Shown here one piece after another: positions 11,681-24,444 of a stretch of 64,000 nt of DNA; position 1 is the stretch's first letter, and each line of letters opens with the position of its first letter. The stretch is from Lyophyllum atratum (taxonomy: Eukaryota; Basidiomycota; Agaricomycetes; Agaricales; Lyophyllaceae), in contig JACGCN010000015.1 in the NCBI GenBank assembly GCA_014905825.1, positions 248,001 to 312,000 on the forward strand. The letters are read 5' to 3'. The notes beneath the pieces are model-generated. The model was not told the origin of the DNA and did not search any database. It was given only the letters and a program-made list of their open reading frames with translations. A program made the translations under genes and the position numbers.

Positions 11681-13820
11681 ATGACTATTTCCAATACCAT
11701 CCCCGCGCCGATCCCGAATTTATCCCCAAAGTTGATGACATTGCTCCAAGGACGGACTGATGATGTTCTCGCTTACCTTATTAGTACCAACTCTGGCACC
11801 ACCTACTTCCGCGAAGCATCGCTGCTCTCTGATTTTCGCACAGCTCTCCGACATGAGAGCTTCATCCAAGGAGAAACATCGAAAGTGGAGCACGGTTCGC
11901 CTTGCTCAGAAGTCCCTCTCCATCCTTTCACCACCACAGTGCCTTTAACCACCTACGAGGATTATCGGCCATATGTTTCTCGTTTTATGGAGTCTCCGAG
12001 ATGTCTGTCGGACGTATCAAATCTCCTTGCCCCAGATGTGCCCGCCTTTGTGGTCTCATCCTCTGGTACTTCTGGCGGGGTCTCCAAGTATTTCCTCAAA
12101 TATAGACATCCACCCTCGACATCATCATCTGCGATAAAGGCCATGAAAGCGTTTTCCCCCGCGTTCACCTCCACTGGTGGCACACATTGCATCATCTATA
12201 ACCTGAGGTACTCGGACCTTTTCGAGGTTACAAGTGATGATAGCCCAGAAAGCCGAGTGGTGAACAGAGTTCCTCTTTGCCTTGGCAGCAGCGTCGCCTT
12301 CAGAACGTTTCACCGATGGGATGTTGAGCACGATTCTGCCTTGATGACAACCAAAGGTTCGCTTCACGTCCTTAAGAGGTTTTATTTACTTATTTTGCCC
12401 ATGTAGCCCCAAATGCCACATCTCCGCTTGCCATCTGTTTCATACACCCGTACCGTACATCCATGCTGATGCACGCCCTGTTTGCGCTGGAAGATCGCTC
12501 CCTCGAGATGATCAACACCTTGTTCTGCACATTCTTTGTCGATTTCGTACGCTTGATAGAGCAACACTGGGACATGCTAATTCAAGCGATCGAGGACGGC
12601 GTGATCCCTCAACTGGATGGCGCTGAACACGTCCATCAGTATCTTCAGGTACGTCTTCCTTAAAAAGAAGATGGATCGAATTTACATCATCAATAGGGGC
12701 AATTTCAGCCAAACCCAGCCCGCGCAGCGGAGTTGAGAGCTGTAGGTAACGATACAGCATCCCCAGGATGGGTCAAAAGACTGTGGCCAGAGTTACAGAG
12801 GGTGCTGGGCAATGCCAGTGGTCCGTTTTCAAGGCTTATCCGGCAGGTAAGCAAACTTGTTGCATGAGTGATTAATCCTCTTAACTTCTTGCCTTGGACA
12901 GGTCAGGCACTATACTGGGCCATCTGTCAGTTTTCAAAGTGTTGGTTTGACCTGTAGCGAAACGTGGCTGGCACAGATCTATGACCCCCAACGAGATCTC
13001 AATCTTTATAAGATGTCATCTGACGATCTCTTCGAATACCTTGACGTCCCAGCCACAGAATCTGCGGCACATTTGAAACAAGCGGTGAGTTTGAACAATT
13101 ATCAGACCCCGATTCGATCCTCAATGCAATGTTGTAGTGGGAAACCGAAACGGGCAAGGACTACGAACTTGTGCTGACTACTAGGGACGGTTTATGGCGA
13201 TATAGGCTTGGCGATGTGGTCGAAATAGCAGGATACGATCCCATGGATGGTCAGCCCATTATTCGATACTCGCGACGTAGGAAGTACGTGAAACCGGTCT
13301 TCTACGAGAGTTTCGTGCACTAAATATCCTCTCTTGCCAGTATGATGATGAGAGCTTCAGCAGAGTTCGTGACAGAAAAAGAACTGGTGGACGCGGTTCA
13401 TTCCTTGTCGGATATTCTAGGCAATGTCGCAGAGTTTACGGTGATGATCGACGACCGTCCAGTACCACGGGCTTATGGCTTCTTAGTGGAGCTCGAGGGC
13501 AGACCTGGTTCGTTTCAAAGCATTTTACGTGTATTCAGATAAGAGCTGACGGTACGACGACAGGGCCGAACGCGAAATCTGGCCCATCCCATCTAAACGA
13601 TTTCCTGAAGTCAAGAAATGATACTTTCGCCTACTTCTCGTCTCGCCAGCTCCTCGGCATCCCCAGATTCCGTCGGCTTGCTCCAGGAACTTTTCGCTCA
13701 TATCGGGAATGGAAAGCTAGCAAAAACGCCAATGGTGGTGGTCAAATCAAAGTACCCACAATTGTCTCGGATGAAGAGGTTGTCGATTGGCTGTTGAACA
13801 GAGTTATGGAGGAAATCTGA
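11681..13820 (+). CDS. GH3-family acyl-acid amido synthetase-like adenylating enzyme
   Basis: A member of the GH3 family (part of the ANL adenylating superfamily), whose plant members join amino acids to jasmonate, auxin or benzoates through an acyl-adenylate. Three nucleotide-binding motifs are visible. VVSSSGTSGGVSKYF (about 12050-12095) is the P-loop-like motif I. VGLTCSETWLAQIYDP (about 12940-12990) is at the place of motif II. GLWRYRLGDVVEIAGYDP (about 13190-13245) is motif III. The C-terminal lobe starts near MMMRASAEFVTEKELVDA (13342) and ends EEVVDWLLNRVMEEI with TGA at 13818-13820. Introns occur near 12650, 12850, 13085, 13290 and 13510. The start at 11681 is the first ATG of a long open frame. 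The substrate cannot be read from sequence; fungal GH3 proteins are little studied. An aldo-keto reductase follows 365 nt downstream on the same strand, but a joint role is only a guess. Confidence 0.88.
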
Positions 13821-14184
13821 TCATAGCTGGCACTGGGCAGAGCTTAACTATACCTGCCCCGTTTTCAGCAACTGAACTATCCCCTACTTTCTCCTCTTAG
13901 ACCTCCCGAAAGTAATTATCGAACTCATCATGTATTATCCGGGTTTGCTATTTATGATACGGACAGCGCGGCGCGAAAATTGTCCGCAATTTCGAGTTCA
14001 TCATGATTCATGTCCCTGGCCACCAGTGACGATACCTCGTGATCACGACCGTACCGTCGTCGTCAGACTCAGAGTCATGATCTGGATGCCGGCCGTCGTC
14101 GTAATCGCTGCCGGACTGCGTATCTTCCGCCATATAAGCTTTGAAAACGAAGACTAATTTTCTCAAGTTGTAAGCTTTGACGCC
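13821..14184 (+). other. Intergenic interval between GH3 and aldo-keto reductase genes
   Basis: 364 nt between two co-directed genes. It contains no frame with recognisable coding content and should carry the GH3 3' end and the reductase promoter. Confidence 0.5.
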
Positions 14185-15829
<1,645 letters not shown>

Positions 15830-15878
15830 CTTGAAAGGAATCATGAACGCGCCACAAATATGTAATATATTGGGATGT

Positions 15879-18800
15879 CTACCGAATGTCTAACATAGAC
15901 CTGCGCCACCTGGAAGTCAGGTCATCGACCTTGAGTAGGAGTCCGGCTGCCGCCCTTTTGAGCTTGATTTCGTGTACGCCACCGCCACCCTGCATCCTAA
16001 GCCCTTCCTCCAGCTGTGAGAATATTCCGCCTGCCCATTCCCCAACGCCCAGAAGTAAGGTAGTATGCTCAAGCCCAATAACACGACCACCATCAATTTC
16101 TAAGCAGCCATCTAGCACAATGAGCCCTAGTTCCAAGGCCGCGGTCAAGACTGACGCTTCCTTTCCACGTTGCCCCCCGCGTTCTTCGTCATCATCGACA
16201 TCCGTCTCAACGTAAGAAACAGGACGCGTCCCAACAGTCACAGCAAGCTCCAAAGCATCAGGAGCATCGACAGCCAGCCATTCTGGAGCATTCTGAGCGG
16301 CGTTAACGAGGATGGCCAATGTCCTCAGGAAATGGGCGAGTACGACAGGATTCGAAATGAGACCCGTGCCAGCGCCATGATATCGCCCTCGTCCTTGGAG
16401 GTGAGCCGTCCTTTCTTCTCGAGTCCTCTCATCCCTGAGAAAAAGCCAAAATCGGTTGATCATCGGTGCAATGAAATACTCTGTCGCGACTTCAGTGAAC
16501 GGTGTGAGGTCTTGAGACGACGATGTCGACCGAGAGATGGGTAATGTCGACTGAGATAAGGAACCCGAAACAACGCCGCTTGCAGGCTTTTGGACTCGCA
16601 GTCGTCGCTCACGCACAATTTCGGGAACTTTGTCTGACGAGGCATCTTTTCCCTTTTCTATTGCTTTGTCACTTACACTATCCATGATCAGGCCGACCAA
16701 ATTTTGCTCTCCGGCACCAAGGTAACGCTGGTGGAGCGGAGCAGGGAGCTTTTTGCTTGGAAAAGATGTCCGATCCGCTGCTACTTTGGACGGTGGTAGT
16801 GGCAGGCGAGCCATTTCCCTCGCCCCTAAGGCCAACGCGTTTAGCGCGACAAAGCGTTGGGAAGTCGAGTACTGATTTTTGAAGAATTCCTCGATAAGGG
16901 CGCTAGAGAGGCGCATTTGACACGTCAACAAGACAACAAGAGACGGGCTGTCAGACTCACGGTGCAGCTCTTTTGGGAGCACATGCAATTAGGGCATTGA
17001 GAGCACCTTGTCGCTTGGCCTCAAAGCCTTCGAGTTCATAGTTATCATGTAAGCCTAGCAAAGCATACACAAGATTAACGGCATTCTCATCTGTAATCAA
17101 ATTCAGTGGGTGATATCGGTAGAGAAAACAGTAAGGTCACTCAACCGAGTTCTGTTCCGTACCCTCTTTTCCTCCGAATCAGCTCTTCAGCCCAGTTCAG
17201 CGCCATTTCGATTTTATCGGCTTCATGTGGGTCATCGTTTGCTTTGGTACCTCCGGTGTTGCGCAACAAGTCCCCTAGTTGGGCAAGGTAAACAGGCCGT
17301 GGAACTTTCTTAACTCCAACGTTCAATGTTGGGTCTTTCTCAATGTCGTCGAGGTCTGAAGGCGTAGGCGAGGGTGAACGTGAAGAGGAAGGTGATGCGT
17401 AGCCCGTCATGGAATCATCGGAATCGTAGCCAGTCTCTAGATCACTAAAAACGGCTCGTGCGACAGGTGCTCGAATAACACCAGGAGTTGAAACCTCTTC
17501 TATATCCATGGCGTTGGCCTCCTTGGCGTCAAGACCACTGAGGCTGGCGTCTGCATCTCGCTGTTTGAGAAGTTCCCTGACCTCTCGGGCCCACGGTTTG
17601 CCAGAATCATCTCCATCCCAATCTCCGAAATTCAACTTCTTGCCAGCTCGTTCTGCAACGACCTCAGCGGCCAGCATTCCACATCGACGAACCGAAACAT
17701 CCAGATGTCCGACGTAGAGTCCGATCCCAGATATGAAGGCCGGTGAGTGTGCGAGAGATTGGATACTTCCAGAAGAAGGCGGAAGGTAAGAGATCGCAAT
17801 GAGTAGCAGGGAAGTCATGTCTGTGAAGACCATCAGCACCTGGACGAAAAAAGAAAATCTGACGTACATCGATGACGAGAGAGAATTGAATGCTTTACGT
17901 GATCTGGAGATGACCATGTCATTAATATGCTTTCAATCAACACACTGAGGGCTGCTTGTCGGTGAGTTAGTTTGGCTTGGAATACTACTTTTTTCACCGA
18001 CCGTTTTCATGGACTTTTCCATCTTGAGATCCACCAGAAAGCCAACACACGAATATACGAGCGTGCCCAACATCCCAATCCTTCCCCAAGATTATAGCAA
18101 GCGCAGCTTCCCATAATTCCTCCTTCTCTGGTGTTACATTACCTGTAATTCCATTGACGAGTCTAGCCTCTTTCTTTACCTCCAGTCTTTGGGACTGCAT
18201 GCTTCCTGTCGTATGCGTCAACTGAGGAAGGGAAGCCAACATTGATGTCAAGATAGACTGCAGCGTAAGGCTTGAAGGAAGTCCCAAGAACAGCGAAGAC
18301 CACATGGCGGAGTAGGACGTTGCATTTTCTGCGGCTAATCTGACGCGAATCGTAGCAAGGGTGGCTTGGAAAAATGAAGGTTGTGATCTGGAGATTGACG
18401 GGGCCAGGGGGAAAACACCAAGATTCACGAGTTTAGAAAGTAGAAATGACAATGAGGGCACTGCGTCTAGGGCATACCGGTCAGGTCGCAAAAGCAGAAA
18501 AGAAGCCGAAGAAAATACCTTTGGATAATTTGCTGGATAATGAAGATATGAGGTACTCAGTTCGAATGCAGATATTGTTGTAATATATTCCGTGCTCTAG
18601 TAGATGAGGCACATCTGTCTTCCCCGCAATCGCATTCGATACCTTCGCTGGAACCGACATGACGTCGCGCACGCAATCCTCCCACGCAAGCATCCGGGAC
18701 GATGGTTGCTCCCGGGTTGTAGTGAACACTGCAGAATGCAGCCGATCTATAGGATACTCCGACGAGAGACGAGTCAGTAGATGGATCGCATAGCTAGTAA

Positions 18801-19164
18801 GCGGTTGCGCCATGATCGTAGAGTAGGCCAATAGTGCGACATCACCTGCCACAGAAGACGCGAAAGAAAAACTGTCTGGACAGAAATATTGCTCCAGTAA
18901 TGGAGTGGCATTCTCTGCAGCAAGTAGATCGCCCCATGTTGGCGCGATGTGTTCTAGCAGGACTCGCTGTAGAAGCGGGATATGTTTTTGTATATCAATT
19001 GATCCTTTTGGAAGAGGTGTCGTATTGTAAGGTTGGTATTGGGGTGGGAGTAGGCCGAGGCAGTCCAAGGGACCACTGAGGAGCGCAAGCAACGTCGGAA
19101 GGTCGGGCACAGGCCGCTGCAGCCTATCAATCACATCGCGCACCGGGGAATGGGCACCTTCCAT
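15879..19164 (-). CDS. tel2: Telomere length regulation protein Tel2 (TELO2) homologue
   Basis: Tel2 is a helical-repeat protein that, with Tti1 and Tti2 and Hsp90, stabilises PIKK kinases (ATM, ATR, TOR, DNA-PK type). ATG 19164 starts MEGAHSPVRDVIDRLQRPVP; upstream codons of that frame have no other ATG. The long N-terminal helical part runs from 19164 to about 17950. The conserved C-terminal domain is clear. It begins with VPRPVYLAQLGDLLRNTGG (about 17310-17255), then KIEMALNWAEELIRRKRGYG, and after an intron EGFEAKRQGALNALIAC, EEFFKNQYSTSQRFVALNAL and ALGAREMARLPLP. An acidic linker with SPSSSRSPSPTPSDLDDIEKD (about 17410-17340) is a plausible phosphorylated region; in other species TELO2 is a CK2 target. 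The end is WRRSMLDIR with TAG at 15879. Length is close to 970 residues, as expected. Confidence 0.9.
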
Positions 19165-19393
19165 GATGAGCAATTAAGACTACGTTGGTATCCTGCTAGG
19201 TTGTTGAAGTCAAGCTCTGTGTCTTGTAAAGTGAAGTCGACTTGGTCGCTTGGAGTCTGAGGTGAAGCGCATCATCTACCACGTGACTCCATAGCCTTTA
19301 TTTGGCAAGTTGAAGTTGAAGTTGTTGAAGTGCTTAGTGCACACTGCAGACCCTTGACGCGTTCAGGACGCGCTTCTCCGACTCGGTACAATT
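19165..19393. promoter_or_regulatory. Short divergent promoter with GTTGAAG repeats
   Basis: Only 229 nt separate the Tel2 and peptidase start codons. The stretch holds several GTTGAAG words (near 19202 and three close together at about 19311-19330). Whether they bind a factor is unknown. Confidence 0.35.
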
Positions 19394-22305
19394 ATGTGGA
19401 GTTTCTCTGCGTTGGTCATCTTTCTAGAGTTGGCTTCAGCCTCGAGCCTAAGGCCCATCGATCCGTGCGCCAGTATAGCTGGAAAGAAATGGGTTCTCCC
19501 TCGTCAAGCCCGTGCCTGCATGTCCGCAACTCCAGTTGACCCTAGGATAAAGGCGAATGTGAAGTCAACTCGTCTTGCGGTTTAGCTTTATGAATTTATC
19601 GCCATTATACATATCTCTAGGTTATTGAGGTTGTGAATAAGACTCTTCCGTTCCATACTTCAGTGAACTATCAAATTCAGGCGCCCGAACCTTACCACCA
19701 GGATGTCCACGAGGATTTGAAGGCGGACCTGGCCAGGATCAGTCAGCAAACCTACTCCTCTGACTTCGACCTGCACTTGGACCTGTACCGCTCTTTCAAG
19801 CGCGTAAATGACGGCCACTGCGGTGTCTACAATTACTGTTATGATTGTGAGTTTGTCCAAATTCTCATAGCGTCAAGTCTTCTAAGAGGCGGTTAGCATT
19901 CTATGTGACATATATCCCGATACCACTTGTTCTTTTGACGGATCCTAGTGGTTCTCAGGGTGTCCATATTGCTCCAGAGGCATACAAAGTTGCTTCAGCT
20001 GAATTCGGAGAGGAACTAGAATTTTGGGAGAATGCTCTCCCAGGGAAACTCAAAGGCAAATTGAGCACTGCACGTTGTCCAATCTGTGATGCTAGAGTAG
20101 CAACTGATGTGCTTTCCCCCTCATAGTTATCCGGAGCGAGAGTTCTCCTCATCAACGACGAAGATCCTTTTATCGCTGTCAACGCTAATGCTTTGTTCAC
20201 TGGTGGCTATCAGTCGTTTGCCACCCGCCAAAACACGTACGTTTCAGGTGAAGTTATCGAACGAAAATGCCGACCAATCTTGCCCTAAAGGTTTTTTTCG
20301 AGCTATTATCGTGGTCCAGAAGGATGGCTTTATGCAATGGGAAATTTTGCCCAGCAAACACACCCATTGACCGACTCCGTGACGTTGACCATTCAGCGCA
20401 CCAACAGTAAAACTATTGACAGGATAGTGGTGAGTGTCGTGGATTGCTTATCCAGGTGAAGTCGGTCCTTAATTCCAAGTAGCTGCCATACAGGTCAAGA
20501 TTTGGATCGGCATCTAAGAACTTCACAGATTTGGCGTCATATCGGGAGAACAACTGTCGTGCTACCAATACCACGAATGGTAAAGATCTATATAGTGATA
20601 ACTCTGAAGAAGCAAATTCTGCCAACTCGATTTCTTACTTCCAACAACAACCTCCAGTGAGCCGCCAGGATGTTAGACGACACGCCATGAATGTGATCCT
20701 GGACGGGATGCCCATTTCAGATATTGAACTGCCGATGGAGCTCCACCCCATCATGCCTCCTTTGAACGAGAGTTACAGTGTCGCTCAATTTTACTTACTT
20801 GACGACGATATAACTGGTGTACTCGCGCTCGGGAGCTTTTCCGCCAAGAACTTCACCGCTTTTGGCCTGAGCTTGCTTAATGGGCTGCAGGAGCTGAAGG
20901 CCAGAGGTGCGACGAGGCTCATCGTGGATGTGGTACGTCGCTGACTGGTTGCTACTGGAACTTATCTGATTTATTAGACTAACAACGGTGGTGGTATGTG
21001 CTATCTCTTACGCCTAACATTTCTTCCAAGACGTTAATATTACTCACAGGTTATATCTGCATCGCACATGTATGTGGGATCTTCAATCTAATAATCTCTA
21101 GTCTGATCTCCTTGTGAATGCCATCATAGTGGCTACACAGAATAGTACGTTATCCCATCCACCCATAGCGGATGCACTGACGAAGAGCAGATCATAGGTC
21201 CGACTGATACAACTGAGCCCCAAGCAGGACTAGACACCACCCTGCGCGCCAGTCCTTTGGCCCAGCTAATCACCAAGAAGATCTCGGAGGGTGGCGATCC
21301 CGAGCAACTACTATACTACAACCCAACGCAATGGACCAATGCTTCACACGTCCCATTTGCCAATTCAAGCGACTGGTTCTACCCAATTCCAAAGACTATC
21401 AATGGTCATGAAGATGCTTTTACCCAGCGGTAAGCCCGGAGTGGTCTAATTATCAATCACATATTGAATTTGTACTATGCTGGGACAGGAGTGCCAACCG
21501 TTCGAATGGAAACCTCCCAGAGAAGCTTTGTTTGACCCGAGTCATATCGTTATCGTATCGAACGGAAGGTGACAATTCTGGTACCCACGTCACCGAGCAT
21601 ACTGAATTGACAGCCGACGACAGGTGTGCGAGCCTCTCTTGCTCTCTCTTCGCTGTCAGTACTCTATTGTGCTAGGCTCCTGAGAATGGCCCTGATCGTG
21701 AGGCTGTTTAGATCACCATGGCAAAGCACGAAAGCGTGAGGACTGTCGTTGTTGGTGGAAAGAATGATGTTCCCCAACAGTATTGTGGAACTGTTGGCGG
21801 TCAATCCACGGGCTTTGCTTCTGTTGACACCGAGATCAAGGTAAGTACCTCCTTTCCTTCTGTTACTTGACATCTTGCATTCAAGCCCTCTCCAGTCTAC
21901 AGGGTTGAAGAACCATGAGCTCGCTCCTCCCGACTTGTGAGAGAATCCCCTGCGATATTATTGTCTGGAATTGACTGTTCTGGGAATAGTTTGACGAACA
22001 GTGTTCAGGGTATCACATGGAGATTGGCTTTCGGCATCGATGACAAGGACGAGCCCGAAGGTGAGTGTATTTTTGGTTTTTTAACAGAGCTTTGACCTAC
22101 AAATTGTATCTACTCAGAATGGCAAGATCATCCTGCTGATCTCAATTATGAATTGACTTTCGAGAAGTATGTTCAAATCCTCCGGTTCTTGGAAGTGGTT
22201 TTTCTGATCATCTCCCGTAGTGTTAATAACCCAGTAGCCATATGGACCGGAGTCGCAGAAAGGATGTTCCAAACCCCCGTTCCATTCCGTGTCCAAGGAG
22301 CTTGA
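19394..22305 (+). CDS. Secreted S41-family (C-terminal-processing/CPAF-like) peptidase
   Basis: A predicted secreted serine peptidase related to the tail-specific (S41) proteases, of a type common in fungi. ATG 19394 starts a signal peptide (MWSFSALVIFLELASASS), followed by DPCASIAGKKWVLPRQA. The N-terminal region continues with NKTLPFHTSVNYQIQAPEPY and FKRVNDGHCGVYNYCYD. The catalytic domain includes GARVLLINDEDPFIAVN, ATRLIVDVTNNGGG (about 20905-20995) and IVIVSNGRCASLSCSLFA joined to ITMAKHES across introns at about 21567-21623 and 21657-21714. The serine after the SNG turn and the later lysine suit the S41 Ser-Lys pair, but I cannot assign them by alignment. N-glycosylation sites (NTT, NFT, NAS) are frequent. 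It ends PVPFRVQGA with TGA at 22303-22305. Exons are numerous and some (around 21000-21200) are very small. Confidence 0.85.
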
Positions 22306-22626
22306 GCCACACTGTCAATATACCCATCTTAATTATACATGGTCAGCCGAATATATTGGAACCTTCTTGCCTCGAAGAAATCCCGTATCTGACATGCCAC
22401 AAGAGCATTGAGTAAGTGTAAACCATACATTTAGGATATAATTCGGCGGTGTTGCAAAACCACATACACATATACATAGTAATTACACAAGATACATGGA
22501 AACATAGAAATCGAGACGCGGCGATACAGAACGTATAACGTACACCAATACTTACAAATACAAGGCCAGCTATATCGGTAATTACGCCGCTAGTATTGCG
22601 AGCATCAAGGAGGTGAACGATCTGAG
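22306..22626. other. Convergent intergenic interval (peptidase / histone H1)
   Basis: 321 nt between two facing stop codons. It is AT-rich with ATATAC-type runs (about 22460-22490) and presumably carries both polyadenylation regions. No coding content was seen. Confidence 0.5.
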
Positions 22627-23774
22627 TTAGGCCTACCAACGCATGTTAGCCTAAGACTTAGGGCCCACGTAGACCTTGCCTACTGACCTTCTTTGATGCT
22701 GGTTTCTTAGCGACAGCGGTCTTCGAGACAGGCTTAGCCTTCGAAGCAGGTTTGGCTTTGGACGTCGGCTGGGGCTTGGTCGAGACAGCTGCCCGACCTT
22801 TGGCAGTAGTGGCCGCTTTTGGTTTCCTCGCAGGCTTCTTAGCTTCACCAGTGACAGCCTATGTTATGATGAGGTGAGAAAGATTTCAGATCTTGTCTGG
22901 CACAGGTATCAACCTTCTTCGCAGCCCCTTTCTTGGCGGTAGTAGCTTTCTTCACGGTCGCTGCAGGCTTTTTCGCCGTCGCTGTCTTAGCCGTGGTCGA
23001 AGGAGCCTTCTTGACAGGCCGCGCGACAGTGGTAGCTGCTGGCTTAGCAGTGGCGCGCTTGGTCTTGGTGGCCGTAGCAGCCTTAGCCTTAGTCGGGGTC
23101 CGAACGGCGGGAACTTTCCTCACAGGGACAGGCTTCGTCGGAGCAGCCTTGGCTTTGGTGGCTGTAGCCTTGGTGGACACAGGCTTCCTGGAGACAGGCT
23201 TGGCGTTCTTTGTGTGAACGGCGTTCAGGCGACCGATACAAAGCTAGAAAGCACAAAAAGCAATTACGAACCTCTTTGGCAGCATCTGTGCGAGCCTTAG
23301 GTGCGAGTTTAATTTTCCCTGAAGGGCCTTCCAACGCAGTTGTTGATAAGTGCACCGAGCTGGGATTGATAAGCATTTACCTTTTGGGAGCACGAAGATG
23401 CCCTTCTCGCTGCCGGAAGTGATTGCGCGGTTGAGCTGACTAGCGGCAGCGGGATCGAGATTGACACCATATTTGGACTCCACGAACTGGGTGGTTCGAT
23501 CAGCACAAAAGGGGAGTAAAGGGAGGAACATCGAGGACGGACCTTCTTAATCATCGGACGTGAAACACCCATACGAGCCTCGTCGGGATGGGCGGTGATA
23601 CATTCCTACACTTCAAGATAAGCCACTGCGGCAAGGGCGAGCGACCAAGCTGAACATGCTGCTTACCTTGATCATATCTATCCATGAAGGGTGCGTCGAA
23701 ACACGAGACTTGTGTGCGGTGCCACTGGTTTTAGGCGTAGCCTTGGCATTGGATTTCTTAGCGGTTGTGGGCAT
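22627..23774 (-). CDS. Linker histone H1 (copy A)
   Basis: A linker histone that binds nucleosomal linker DNA in the nucleus. ATG 23774 starts MPTTAKKSNAKATPKTSGTA, a short basic tail. The H15 globular winged helix follows: STHPSWIDMIK, then ECITAHPDEARMGVSRPMIKK, FVESKYGVNLDPAAASQLNR, AITSGSEKGIFVLPKGPSGK and IKLAPK. The C-terminal tail is typical, made almost only of Lys, Ala, Pro, Thr and Val. Introns fall after DMIK, after MIKK, inside PKG, after AAKE, after AKK (before AVTG) and just before the end. The last exon gives KKA with TAA at 22627; reading without the final intron would give SRQGLRGP instead. Copy B at 26853 shares all but the PKG intron. A CCACGTGAC box is present 130 nt upstream. 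Confidence 0.93.
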
Positions 23775-24444
23775 TGTGATCGTCAAAGGCAAGTGCAGCG
23801 AGTTGACGGCAGGAGCGATTGGAATACAGAGAACACGGAGGGTAAAGGAGGGTGGAAAACGAGACGTTTGTGGCTCCGAACCCCCCAAATGCCACTGCTT
23901 AAAGTCACGTGGTATTACATGGACGCACGGACTCAGATTCATCGACAAAAAAAGAAACAGTGACCTTTAAAGGAGTCTGGAAGGTTTCCGGAGGTCATAG
24001 AGCCAACTGGGGGGGCAAAAGTTCATCGATAATCCCAGAATAAGCAGTGCAGGTAGCTGGAACCAGGCCGCCAGGGATGGCACAGAACTTCAGAGCACAT
24101 AGGGGAAAGATAGGAAATTTCCAGGGGCAGTTGGCGATGAGTCCGTGAAATCTCCGTTAGACGCTTTTGGTTGGCTACCTGCATATTGGTGGTCAAGGAA
24201 GTCCACAGCCCCTAAAAAGTGGCATAAAAAGAGCTGAGAAGTTGTGGCGAGAGAAAGAGAATGAAGGAAATCGCCGAGACCGGTTCAACCACGATCGGAG
24301 TTTACGCAATATGGATTTCTCACAAGGTGTACCCGAGGTGTACTACTAGTCCCCCCAACAAGGCTCAAGCTCGACTGGCACATACCAAAACCTCAGGAAA
24401 GTACCCAAGGATAACAACCTACTGTATACCCTACTGTAGTCGAC
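23775..24444. promoter_or_regulatory. Divergent promoter of histone H1 copy A and the AMP-binding-like gene
   Basis: 670 nt between two start codons facing apart. It contains the CCACGTGAC box (23904-23912, read on the minus strand) and a GGACGCAC word nearby (23921-23928). No other motif stands out. Confidence 0.5.
23904..23912 (-). promoter_or_regulatory. CCACGTGAC box upstream of histone H1 copy A
   Basis: An E-box-type nonamer (core CACGTG) 130 nt upstream of ATG 23774. The same nine bases occur in the same orientation upstream of H1 copy B (26630-26638). CACGTG cores are bound by bHLH factors such as Cbf1 or Pho4 in yeasts; the factor here is unknown. Confidence 0.5.

Noticed and set aside
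18481..19173. Tel2 start at a TTG codon at 19173
   Set aside because: ATG 19164 is in frame nine bases downstream and gives a normal start.
22893..23300. Long plus-strand frames opposite histone H1 copy A
   Set aside because: They are complements of the Lys/Ala-rich H1 tail, whose composition keeps other frames open.
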